Assembly: GCA_900768695.1 (NCBI GenBank)
Contig: CAAGDY010000174.1
Location: forward strand, 1-6,488
Direction: 5' to 3'
Source: an uncultured Anaerovibrio sp.
GTDB taxonomy: Bacteria; Bacillota; Negativicutes; Selenomonadales; Selenomonadaceae
Length of the DNA stretch: 6,488 bases
Below are positions 1-5,405 of the stretch, piece after piece; positions within the stretch are counted from its first letter, which is position 1; each line of letters opens with the position of its first letter. Made by a program: the position numbers and the translations under genes. The notes beneath the pieces are model-generated. The model made no database searches. It saw only the letters and a program-made list of their open reading frames with translations, and was not told the origin of the DNA.

Positions 1-145
1 TATCGTTGCCATCAGAACAGGAAAGAACCATACTTTTGGCCTGAAAGCCGACGGCACCGTGGTGGCTGTTGGAAATAACGATCAGGGCCAGTTGGATGTC
101 CAGGGCTGGACCGATATCAAGCTCCCCAGCTCCAAACAGAGATAA
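1..145 (+). CDS. C-terminal end of an RCC1-repeat-like protein (partial)
   Basis: The frame starting at base 2 is open from the window edge to TAA at 143-145 and gives 47 residues. It contains the segment HTFGLKADGTVVAVGNNDQG, typical of an RCC1/BLIP-II-type beta-propeller blade (H-[TS]-x-x-L-[KR]-x-D-G-T-V-x-[AG]-x-G-x-N-x-x-G-Q), followed by a short tail ending LPSSKQR. Such repeats form beta-propellers, and in Firmicutes they are often found in secreted or surface proteins. The rest of the protein, including any signal peptide or anchor, lies upstream of the window, so localisation and partner cannot be stated. An intrinsic terminator about 20 nt after the stop separates it from the next operon, so it is probably the last gene of its own transcript. 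Confidence 0.85.
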   Translation, partial: IVAIRTGKNHTFGLKADGTVVAVGNNDQGQLDVQGWTDIKLPSSKQR

Positions 146-165
146 TTGATATTCCGTTCAATCAT

Positions 166-201
166 AAAGCCCGGAATGCCCGATTGGGCGTTCCGGGTTT
201 T
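166..201 (+). terminator. Strong intrinsic (Rho-independent) terminator
   Basis: Bases 170-181 pair with 186-197 in a 12-bp stem (one T-G wobble) closed by the 4-nt loop GATT. The flanking AAAG/TTTT extends the helix by four pairs, and TTTT at 198-201 is the U-tract. It lies directly downstream of the RCC1-like gene stop and should end that transcript. The A-tract/T-tract symmetry means it could also act on the opposite strand, but no minus-strand gene is seen here. Confidence 0.93.
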
Positions 202-250
202 GCCATGCGGGGAAGACGAAACTTTACCTGCAAAACCCTCCGATGACATG

Positions 251-259
251 TGCTAGACT
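251..259 (+). promoter_or_regulatory. Possible extended -10 promoter for the zinc-ribbon operon
   Basis: TGCTAGACT has the TGn-TANANT layout of an extended -10 box, with TAGACT at 254-259 (4 of 6 to TATAAT). No good -35 box lies 16-18 nt upstream; the nearest TTTACC (223-228) is too far away. It lies between the terminator and the first zinc-ribbon gene, where an operon promoter is expected, leaving a leader of about 60 nt. This is a weak call based mainly on position. Confidence 0.3.
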
Positions 260-315
260 ATGGTCAGAAAGAACGATGAATCTGCTTCACGTTCCCATTG
301 AAAAACAGGATAAAA

Positions 316-321
316 GAGGGG
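316..321 (+). promoter_or_regulatory. Ribosome binding site that sets the start at 327
   Basis: GAGGGG lies 5 nt before ATG 327. The upstream in-frame ATGs at 243 and 276 have no comparable site. The residues they would add look non-coding, while the protein from 327 begins cleanly with MAFFEQVGKR. Confidence 0.8.
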
Positions 322-326
322 TACAT

Positions 327-947
327 ATGGCTTTCTTTGAACAGGTCGGCAAGCGAATCACGGACGCCGGGCAGGTGGCTGCGCAGCATACCAGGGTTTT
401 GACGGACACCACCCGTCTGAACGTGAAAATTGCGGAAAACAAAAAGAAAATGACCCAGCTGCTTTTTGAGATGGGCCAGGATTATTATCAGAAACACAGG
501 AAGGAAACGGACAACGAAGAGCAGGAATACATCGATCAGGTCAATGTCCTTTTCCGGGAAATCATCCAATGGCAGGATGAAATTGAAAGGCTGAAGTCCG
601 CCGATGTGTGCAGGGTGTGCGGTTCCCGGATTATGGAAGGTGCTTCCTTCTGTATGGGCTGCGGCACCAGGTTGGGATCGGATGAGATCGAGGAACCCCC
701 CGTCATTCCGGCCGCAGGCACCAAGACTTGCCCAATCTGCGGCAGCGTGATTGAGGAGGACAGCGTGTACTGCACCGCCTGCGGCGTGAAACTGGAGGAC
801 CTGAACACCCCCCAGGAACCCTATGAATTTATGGAGCTGGAGGAGGTCCACAAGGAAGCCCCCCGGGAGACCGGAATCTGCCCCGTTTGCGGCCTGAAAG
901 CAATGCCCGGAGACACGTTCTGCCAGAACTGCGGCACCAAATTATAA
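327..947 (+). CDS. Coiled-coil protein with three C-terminal zinc ribbons
   Basis: A 206-residue protein with no signal peptide or membrane helix, so probably cytoplasmic. Residues 1-92 are helical and charged (for example LNVKIAENKKKMTQLLFEMG and IIQWQDEIERLK), consistent with a coiled coil. Three zinc ribbons follow, each CxxC-x10-CxxC: C95/C98/C109/C112, C135/C138/C149/C152 and C185/C188/C199/C202, separated by acidic, Pro-containing linkers. All twelve cysteines are present, so three structural zinc sites are expected. Such ribbons often mediate protein or nucleic-acid contacts; no catalytic motif is visible. It is the first gene of the putative four-gene set, ending 23 nt before the next zinc-ribbon gene. 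An oligomeric adaptor that binds the ribbons or tails of its neighbours is my inference. The exact family is not recognised. Confidence 0.9.
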   Translation: MAFFEQVGKRITDAGQVAAQHTRVLTDTTRLNVKIAENKKKMTQLLFEMGQDYYQKHRKETDNEEQEYIDQVNVLFREIIQWQDEIERLKSADVCRVCGSRIMEGASFCMGCGTRLGSDEIEEPPVIPAAGTKTCPICGSVIEEDSVYCTACGVKLEDLNTPQEPYEFMELEEVHKEAPRETGICPVCGLKAMPGDTFCQNCGTKL

Positions 948-957
948 GACTTGAGAT

Positions 958-962
958 GGAGG
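958..962 (+). promoter_or_regulatory. Ribosome binding site that sets the start at 971
   Basis: GGAGG lies 8 nt before ATG 971. This rules out ATG 956, which overlaps the site itself, and ATG 887, which lies inside the preceding gene. The same GGAGG-N8-ATG layout recurs before the next two zinc-ribbon genes. Confidence 0.88.
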
Positions 963-970
963 AAAAAGAA

Positions 971-1696
971 ATGATCTGCAACGAATGTGGTGCTCAGAAT
1001 CCAGAAGGCGCTGCCTTCTGCAAGAATTGCGGTTCCCGGCTGCCTGTGGCACCCAAGGCTCCCACCCAACGGATGAGCGTTCCCAGAATCCCTTCTAACC
1101 GGGAGAAAGCGCCCTCCGGATATCAGGCTTCTCCCGCAAGAGCTTTTGAAGCTTCCGGCAATACCAAAGCGTCCTCCGCCCCTCCCCGCAGGGCTCCGGC
1201 AGGTCGGCAGCCCGGCAGAGGCCAGAGAAAGCCGCCGCTGTTCACAACCAGAAATACCGGCAAGGGGTATCTGATTCCCCGCTTGTTGAGCGACATCCTG
1301 GGTAACTCCATTTTAGCAGCTTTCTGCTTTGTCAAGGGCGCGGAGCTGTATTCAACCTATTGGTACCGGAGTAAAGGAAACGCCCTCCACGTGCTTGGAG
1401 TGCTGCTGGTTGCTTCCGGAATCCTCTCTGCTGTCTACCATATCATGGTTTACAGAACCTATGCGGACGTTTTTGCGGACCGAATTGTCGGTTCCGGTAT
1501 GCAGGGAATTCAGTGCAAAGAATTTATTCTTCGCATTGACCAGATTAACGATATCTCCATTTCCAGGGGATTCCTGAACATTGAGGCAGGCGGCGGCAAG
1601 TATGGCGTGTTCCTGGTAATCAACTCCGTTGCAGGAAAATATCGGATCATGACGACGGAAGCACGGGCAAGGGAAATCCTGGAACAGTTCTCCTGA
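971..1696 (+). CDS. Zinc ribbon + two membrane helices + PH-like domain protein
   Basis: A 241-residue protein. Residues 1-24 form a zinc ribbon (C3, C6, C17, C20). Residues 25-98 are a Pro/Ala/Arg/Ser-rich linker, basic near 72-88 and probably disordered. Hydrophobic segments at about 106-121 and 139-161 look like a helical hairpin in the membrane; the first is the weaker. Residues 162-241 resemble bacterial PH-like (YdbT/DUF304-type) domains that follow a two-helix membrane segment: an FADRIVGSG strand, then DQINDISISRG, then the KYGVFLVINSV and GKYRIMT strands and a C-terminal helix. With a helical hairpin, both the ribbon and the PH-like domain would face the cytoplasm. No enzymatic motif is seen. 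It is second in the zinc-ribbon set, and its first 20 codons closely resemble those of the next gene. The PH assignment is by pattern only. Confidence 0.88.
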   Translation: MICNECGAQNPEGAAFCKNCGSRLPVAPKAPTQRMSVPRIPSNREKAPSGYQASPARAFEASGNTKASSAPPRRAPAGRQPGRGQRKPPLFTTRNTGKGYLIPRLLSDILGNSILAAFCFVKGAELYSTYWYRSKGNALHVLGVLLVASGILSAVYHIMVYRTYADVFADRIVGSGMQGIQCKEFILRIDQINDISISRGFLNIEAGGGKYGVFLVINSVAGKYRIMTTEARAREILEQFS

Positions 1697-1720
1697 GTGT
1701 TGCCTGTGATATACGCAAAG

Positions 1721-1725
1721 GGAGG
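1721..1725 (+). promoter_or_regulatory. Ribosome binding site for the gene at 1734
   Basis: GGAGG lies 8 nt before ATG 1734. The site and its A-rich spacer nearly duplicate those before the gene at 971. Confidence 0.88.
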
Positions 1726-1733
1726 AAAAGAAA

Positions 1734-2405
1734 ATGATCTGTAAAAAATGCGGCACTGAAAATCCGGACAATGCCTGCTTCTGCAAGCAATGCGGCATCC
1801 GGATGCAGCCGCTGGAGAAGACAGCTCCGGCTGCACCGGCCAGAGCAGCCGGGAGAAAGCGGGCCAAAGCCGGGCATCTGGCGAGAACCCGGAACAAAAA
1901 AGCCGGGATCCTTGCGGTGGCGGCAATCCTGCTGATCGTGGTTTTTACACTGTTCGGCGGAAGAAGCTACAAGGCTGTGATCAAGCAGTACATCAACGCC
2001 CAGTTTCAGATGGATGCGGCGGCGATCTTTCGCCTGATCCCCGGCGATATGGTAGATTATATCCTGAAGGATGAAGGCTACGACAAAGATGAGCTGGCCG
2101 AGCTGGTGGAAGAGGCAAATGACGCGATCCAGGACCAACTGGGATACATTGAGCAGTATCTGGGAAAGAACTGGGAGTTCTCCTATCAGATCAGCAGCGT
2201 GGAAGACGTGAAGGGCGGGGACCTGACGGAGCTGAAGCAGGATTACAAAAAGATGGGGGTCAACGTATCCGGCGCCAAAACCGCACAGGTCAGGCTGACC
2301 GTCAAGGTTGGCGAGCTGGAAACGAGTGAATCCATGAAAATACCCATGATCAAGGTCGGCCGCTCCTGGTATTTGGATGTGGACAACATGGGAGGATTAT
2401 TCTGA
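1734..2405 (+). CDS. Zinc ribbon, single-pass membrane protein with extracytoplasmic domain
   Basis: A 223-residue protein. An N-terminal zinc ribbon (C3, C6, C17, C20, plus an extra C15) is followed by a basic Ala/Arg/Lys-rich linker (25-56), which favours a cytoplasmic N-terminus. One membrane helix spans about 57-74 (AGILAVAAILLIVVFTLF). Residues 75-223 form an outward-facing domain beginning with helices (SYKAVIKQYINAQFQMDAAA), an acidic helical stretch (109-142) and a C-terminal beta-rich part with a WYLDVDNMGG end. Order and fold resemble the zinc-ribbon/TM/NTF2-like (DUF4878-type) layout of clostridial lipoprotein-like and TcaA/YvbJ-type proteins, but I cannot assign it to a family. 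No catalytic residues are apparent. It starts 37 nt after the preceding gene, consistent with co-transcription. A sensor or anchor role at the envelope is inference. Confidence 0.88.
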   Translation: MICKKCGTENPDNACFCKQCGIRMQPLEKTAPAAPARAAGRKRAKAGHLARTRNKKAGILAVAAILLIVVFTLFGGRSYKAVIKQYINAQFQMDAAAIFRLIPGDMVDYILKDEGYDKDELAELVEEANDAIQDQLGYIEQYLGKNWEFSYQISSVEDVKGGDLTELKQDYKKMGVNVSGAKTAQVRLTVKVGELETSESMKIPMIKVGRSWYLDVDNMGGLF

Positions 2406-2450
2406 CCGGAGAGAAAAAACGCTGCGTCAGCGGGGAGCTGAACGGAGAAT

Positions 2451-2455
2451 GGAGG
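2451..2455 (+). promoter_or_regulatory. Ribosome binding site that sets the start at 2464
   Basis: GGAGG lies 8 nt before ATG 2464. The in-frame ATG at 2449 overlaps this site and the one at 2377 lies inside the upstream gene, so 2464 is preferred. GTG 2461 is possible but would leave a 5-nt spacer. Confidence 0.85.
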
Positions 2456-2463
2456 AAAACGTG

Positions 2464-3720
2464 ATGAAATGTCCCAGATGCCATAGAGAATTGAGAGATG
2501 GCGTAAAATACTGCACCGTCTGCGGTGCAAAGGTGGAACAGCCGAGACCCTGGATCGGTACCATTCTTCTGGCAATTGTCATCCTGGTGAGTATTACCGT
2601 CAGCGGCGGCGCGGTGGGCATTGCTCTTGCAAATGATGCCGAAATCAGCAATCCCCTTTCCGGCCTGTTCTCCGGGAAATCCGATCCGAAAGAAACCGAA
2701 ACGGATGAAGCGGCCGAGCCGGTGGAGCAGAATGAGCGGGAGCAGCAGACGGAGCCCGCTCCTCAGAGCAGCGAACCGGCGGAAACCGGGGAGACTTTGC
2801 TTGAGACGTCGGTTCCTCAGGTTACCTGGTACGAGTCTGATACCTCCGACGATGCTTCCGGCATTCCGGGCCCCCTTTCGGATGAACAGCTCCGGCAGAT
2901 CAGCATTACCCTGGGCGTTCCGGAGGACCTTGACACCCGGATCGAGCAGGGGGAGCCCACCTACTGGGAGGGTGGAGATATGTACCGGACGATGGTTGAG
3001 ATTTACGACGGCGATGAATTCATTGCCGGTGCCAGTGTGGAGTCGGAAACAGGCGGCCTCGCCGGTTCCATTACCGTCTATTCCGGAACCGATGACCGGG
3101 ATGACTGGGATGACCGGGATGATCGGGATGACTGGGATGACCGGGATGAAGCGGAGCCCCAGACCGCCCTGAGAGGGTATGTCTCCAATGCGGATGGCGG
3201 CCTGAATGTCCGCCAGAGCCCCAGCACCACCGCCGCCTGCGTCCGCCGGATTTACAACGGAGAGCCGGTGACGATTACGGAACAGGTTACCGCGGAGGGC
3301 ATGAATTGGGGTCACATTTCCTGCGGCTGGATTTGCATCAACTATGTGACGCTCGAGGATTCCTACGGCTTTCAGGATGATTTTTCCGGTGACGGCGGCA
3401 TTTACATGGTATCTCCTTCCGCCGGAGCGGTGAATGTGCGCAGCGGCCCCGGAACCTCCTATCAATCCCTCCGCCGGGTCGGAACCGGTGTGGAAATCCC
3501 CATCTATGAGCAGACGACCGCCGAGGGCAGAACCTGGGGAAAAACCGATGTGGGCTGGGTTTGCATGGATTATTTGATCCCCTACGATTACGATGCTTCC
3601 TTCGGCGATGGGTACGATGATTTTGACGATGGCTACGACGGCGGATATGACGAAGATTACGATCATTACGATCATTACGAAGATTATGATGACTTCGGCG
3701 ATGAGAGCATCTTTGACTGA
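2464..3720 (+). CDS. Zinc ribbon, membrane-anchored protein with two SH3b domains and acidic tail
   Basis: A 418-residue protein. Zinc ribbon at 1-24 (C3, C6, C17, C20); one membrane helix at about 30-55; a Glu/Pro-rich spacer (72-135) suited to crossing the cell wall; a small globular region (136-207, LSDEQLRQISITLGVPEDLD onward) whose second half is faintly PepSY-like; a charged repeat of DDR/DDW units (210-228); two bacterial SH3 domains at about 238-296 (GLNVRQSPST, WGHISCGWI) and 312-373 (VNVRSGPGTS, WGKTDVGWV); and an Asp/Tyr/Gly tail (374-418). SH3b domains commonly bind peptidoglycan or wall peptides, so the outer part should sit in the wall, with the ribbon in the cytoplasm. It starts 58 nt after the previous gene and is the last of the set. 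The ligand is unknown, and the tail might bind cations. Confidence 0.92.
   Translation: MKCPRCHRELRDGVKYCTVCGAKVEQPRPWIGTILLAIVILVSITVSGGAVGIALANDAEISNPLSGLFSGKSDPKETETDEAAEPVEQNEREQQTEPAPQSSEPAETGETLLETSVPQVTWYESDTSDDASGIPGPLSDEQLRQISITLGVPEDLDTRIEQGEPTYWEGGDMYRTMVEIYDGDEFIAGASVESETGGLAGSITVYSGTDDRDDWDDRDDRDDWDDRDEAEPQTALRGYVSNADGGLNVRQSPSTTAACVRRIYNGEPVTITEQVTAEGMNWGHISCGWICINYVTLEDSYGFQDDFSGDGGIYMVSPSAGAVNVRSGPGTSYQSLRRVGTGVEIPIYEQTTAEGRTWGKTDVGWVCMDYLIPYDYDASFGDGYDDFDDGYDGGYDEDYDHYDHYEDYDDFGDESIFD
3091..3144 (+). repeat. Six tandem 9-bp coding repeats (DDR/DDW units)
   Basis: Six in-frame copies of GATGAC[C/T]GG (one reads GATGATCGG), which also form two 27-bp units differing at one base. 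They encode the Asp-Asp-Arg/Asp-Asp-Trp stretch at residues 210-227 of the SH3b protein, between the small globular region and the first SH3b domain. Being a multiple of three, the array can expand or shrink without breaking the frame, changing linker length and charge. Confidence 0.9.
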
Positions 3721-3790
3721 AAGACTCCGGCGCGCCTTACGGATCGAATGACGGTAAAACAGATTGCCCCGGAGGATGACCTGATACTAT
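3721..3790. other. Short intergenic flank before the IS element
   Basis: This 70-nt stretch after the SH3b gene holds no convincing gene or terminator. GGCGCGCC (3729-3736) is self-complementary but has no T-tract. A 17-codon frame starting at ATG 3748 lacks a ribosome binding site. The rest of the non-coding stretch up to 4050 is read as the left end of the IS element and its candidate leader RNA. Confidence 0.5.
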
Positions 3791-3798
3791 TCTTTAAT
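3791..3798 (+). repeat. Left copy of 8-nt direct repeat, candidate IS junction
   Basis: TCTTTAAT occurs here and again at 5386-5393, bracketing the transposase gene with plausible flank lengths. It contains CT, the core dinucleotide known for IS621 of the same family. A match of this length in AT-rich flanks could be chance. Confidence 0.4.
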
Positions 3799-3871
3799 TA
3801 AATCCCCATGCCACGCGCCATAGCGCCACCAGGAATGAAACTAAGTAGTGGAATTAGTGCACAAAAGACTG

Positions 3872-3877
3872 TATACT
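3872..3877 (+). promoter_or_regulatory. Possible -10 box for the IS leader transcript
   Basis: TATACT matches the -10 consensus at five of six positions and ends 5 nt before the candidate bridge RNA structure. No good -35 lies at the right spacing. In IS621 the full promoter is created only when the element ends join in a circle, but with the limits proposed here this box would be about 80 nt inside the left end, which does not fit that model well. Confidence 0.35.
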
Positions 3878-3882
3878 AAGGG

Positions 3883-4027
3883 TACGGCAGAGGTCGATAA
3901 ATTTTTGGGTACGCAGCCCGTTGATTAAATTGACTATACAGCTCTCCGTTGCACCACCATCTGTCCAGTTGCGTAAGCGACAAAAGGACGTACAGTAAAA
4001 TGACTGAAAGAGGGGAGCTGTGCCGTA
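3883..4027 (+). ncRNA. Candidate IS110 bridge RNA (guide RNA) in the left end
   Basis: Non-coding leader of the recombinase with nested complementarity. TACGGCA (3883-3889) pairs with TGCCGTA (4021-4027). A first arm is closed by GGTCGAT (3892-3898) with ATTGACT (3929-3935), has an internal loop and is capped by GGG/CCC (3907-3909, 3917-3919). A second arm is closed by ACAGCTCTCC (3938-3947) with GGGGAGCTGT (4012-4021), has a large internal loop, then GTCC/GGAC (3963-3966, 3986-3989) and GTTGC-GTAA-GCGAC (3968-3981) with a GNRA loop. Two arms with internal loops are the layout of bridge RNAs, where the loops carry target and donor guides; position 5' of an IS110 recombinase also fits. Base 4021 is claimed by two stems, so one must shorten. 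Pairing was done by eye. Confidence 0.55.
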
Positions 4028-4050
4028 TTCTTTACATGGAGGGAAAGACC

Positions 4051-5298
4051 ATGGAAAAAGTATACGACAAGTGTTGTGGAATTGACGTTCACAAAAAACT
4101 CATTGTAGCTTGCCTTTTATGTGGTAAAGAAAGCGAGATACGAGAGTATGGAGCAACAACGGACGAACTGCTGAAATTGTCGGATTGGCTTGTTTCAGCA
4201 GGGTGCGAAATGGTAGCAATGGAAAGCACTGCTTCCTATTGGAAGCCGCTTTACAATGTGTTGGAATACTCAGGCCTAAATGCAATGGTAGTGAATGCCC
4301 AGCATATGAAAGCGGTACCCGGAAGGAAAACAGATGTAAAAGATGCGGAATGGATCGCGGATTTGCTTCAACACGGGCTTCTGAAAGCCAGCTACATTCC
4401 CTCCAAAGACCAGCGAGAACTGCGAGAGTTGGTGCGGTATCGCAAAAGTCTCATTGAGGATAAGGGACGGGAACTGAACAGGCTGCAGAAGATGTTGGAA
4501 GGGGCGAATATCAAGCTGTCCGGAACGGTATCGGAAATTGATGGCAAGAGTGCCCGGAGGATATTGGATTTCATTGTAAATGGTGAGACGTTTACTGAAG
4601 AAAAGTATGATGAAATGTACGCCAAGAAGGAAATTTCTCATAACCTGAAGGCATCCAAAGAACAGATTCTGGCGGATTTGAAAGGATTTCTTTCTCCACT
4701 CCAGCGGCGAATGATGAAAGAACTGCTGGCACATCTGGATGAGTTAAACGAGCACATCAAGAATCTGAATGATGAGATTGACAACTTCATGAAAGAGGAT
4801 GAGGTTGAAGCATCCAAGGCAATTCAGCAGATACCCGGAATTGGAAACAGCAGTGCCCAGGCAATCATCTCCGTGATAGGAACGGATATGAGCCGTTTTC
4901 CAACTGACAAGCACATATCAAAATGGGCAGGATTGTGTCCAGGGGATAATGAGAGTGCCAGAAAACGAAAATCAGGAAGAACGACCAAGGGAAATAAGGT
5001 TCTCAAAACGACATTGATAACCTGCGCACACGCAGCAGTCAAAAATAAGAACAGCTATTTCAGTGCGCAGTATGCAAGAATTAGTGCCCATAGAGGAAAG
5101 AAACGGGCGATTATTGCAGTAGCCCATTCCATGCTGATAGCAATCTACCATATGCTTTTGGAAAAGGTCGGCTTCCACGATTTAGGCTCTGGGTATTACA
5201 ATCAATTCAACAAAGAGCGAAAAGCAAATAGTATGATAAAGAAATTAAAAGAGTTAGGCTACGAAGTAACAGTTGCCACACCTGTACTGACGGCTTGA
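4051..5298 (+). CDS. IS110-family DEDD recombinase (transposase)
   Basis: A 415-residue protein that catalyses excision and insertion of its element. The N-terminal RuvC-like domain shows the DEDD set: D12 in GIDVHKK, E58 in MVAMESTASYW, and D95 and D98 in RKTDVKDAEW. A helical coiled-coil region follows (about 120-250). The C-terminal Transposase_20 domain begins with IPGIGNSSAQAI (261-272) and carries the family motif WAGLCPGDN...KSGRTTKGNK (292-316). The nucleophilic serine known in IS110 enzymes should be S302 or S308. Length fits the family, and no frameshift or early stop is seen, so it is probably active. Start 4051 is chosen because GGAGGG (4038-4043) lies 7 nt upstream; in-frame ATGs at 3949, 4000 and 4036 lack that spacing. 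Works with the guide RNA presumed in its leader. Confidence 0.96.
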   Translation: MEKVYDKCCGIDVHKKLIVACLLCGKESEIREYGATTDELLKLSDWLVSAGCEMVAMESTASYWKPLYNVLEYSGLNAMVVNAQHMKAVPGRKTDVKDAEWIADLLQHGLLKASYIPSKDQRELRELVRYRKSLIEDKGRELNRLQKMLEGANIKLSGTVSEIDGKSARRILDFIVNGETFTEEKYDEMYAKKEISHNLKASKEQILADLKGFLSPLQRRMMKELLAHLDELNEHIKNLNDEIDNFMKEDEVEASKAIQQIPGIGNSSAQAIISVIGTDMSRFPTDKHISKWAGLCPGDNESARKRKSGRTTKGNKVLKTTLITCAHAAVKNKNSYFSAQYARISAHRGKKRAIIAVAHSMLIAIYHMLLEKVGFHDLGSGYYNQFNKERKANSMIKKLKELGYEVTVATPVLTA

Positions 5299-5334
5299 TT
5301 CAATATCGAAAAATGACCTTCTTAACCACCATAG

Positions 5335-5352
5335 GGGTAGTCTGCCCTTTTT
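5335..5352 (+). terminator. Small terminator-like hairpin after the recombinase gene
   Basis: GGGTA (5335-5339) pairs with TGCCC (5343-5347, one T-G wobble) around the triloop GTC and is followed by TTTTT (5348-5352). The stem is short, so termination is probably partial. It lies 37 nt after the recombinase stop and, with the limits proposed here, inside the right end of the IS. It may limit read-through from the IS into purM. Confidence 0.5.
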
Positions 5353-5385
5353 GACGCTCAACCGGGGGAAGGTTTCACAGTAAAA

Positions 5386-5393
5386 TCTTTAAT
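5386..5393 (+). repeat. Right copy of 8-nt direct repeat, candidate IS junction
   Basis: TCTTTAAT identical to 3791-3798. It directly follows ACAGTAAA and overlaps the last T of ACAGTAAAAT (5377-5386), which has an exact copy in the IS leader. Together these make this the best candidate right end, 13-20 nt before the palindromic repeat. Confidence 0.4.
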
Positions 5394-5405
5394 CCTTTCC
5401 GGTCT

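Larger units (their letters stand above)
3792..5388 (+). mobile_element. IS110-family insertion sequence, apparently intact
   Basis: One recombinase gene (4051-5298) with all expected catalytic residues, a long left non-coding end of about 260 nt and a short right end of about 90 nt. This asymmetry matches the IS110 subgroup, where the bridge RNA lies upstream of the recombinase, rather than the IS1111 subgroup. No terminal inverted repeats are seen, as is usual for IS110 proper. Limits are set tentatively at CT in the direct repeat TCTTTAAT (3791-3798 and 5386-5393). The right copy is immediately preceded by ACAGTAAAAT (5377-5386), which also occurs in the leader (3992-4001), as a donor guide might. 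The element is visibly more AT-rich than the operon before it and purM after it, consistent with recent acquisition. Presence of the element is secure; exact ends are not. Confidence 0.8.

Noticed and set aside
264..851. Minus-strand open frame opposite the triple-ribbon gene
   Set aside because: The + strand has three complete zinc ribbons and a good ribosome binding site; the antisense product has no coherent domain.
2350..3675. Long minus-strand open frame (441 codons) opposite the SH3b gene
   Set aside because: It is the low-complexity mirror of the + strand gene, rich in Ile/Pro/Gly/Val where the real gene has acidic repeats. It has no recognisable domain, and the + strand frame has clear zinc-ribbon and SH3b motifs and a ribosome binding site.
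3729..3736. GGCGCGCC as the terminator of the zinc-ribbon operon
   Set aside because: The palindrome has no loop and no following T-tract.
3748..3801. Short frame MTVKQIAPEDDLILFFN as the start of an acetyltransferase cut by the IS
   Set aside because: It faintly resembles a GNAT N-terminus, but there is no ribosome binding site, and the sequence beyond the IS does not continue as such an enzyme.
3921..3930. TTGATTAAAT in the leader as a guide for ATTTAATCAA at 5504-5513
   Set aside because: The 10-nt complementarity is exact, but both sites are AT-rich. Using it would put the palindromic repeat inside the IS, giving an unusually long right end.
3867..4051. Riboswitch in the leader before the recombinase
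   Set aside because: No known riboswitch core was recognised, and the position 5' of an IS110 recombinase makes a guide RNA the better explanation.
5351..5356. TTGACG as a -35 box in the IS right end pairing with TATACT in the left end
   Set aside because: Correct spacing across a circle junction would need ends near 5361 and 3860, where no shared core or guide match was found.
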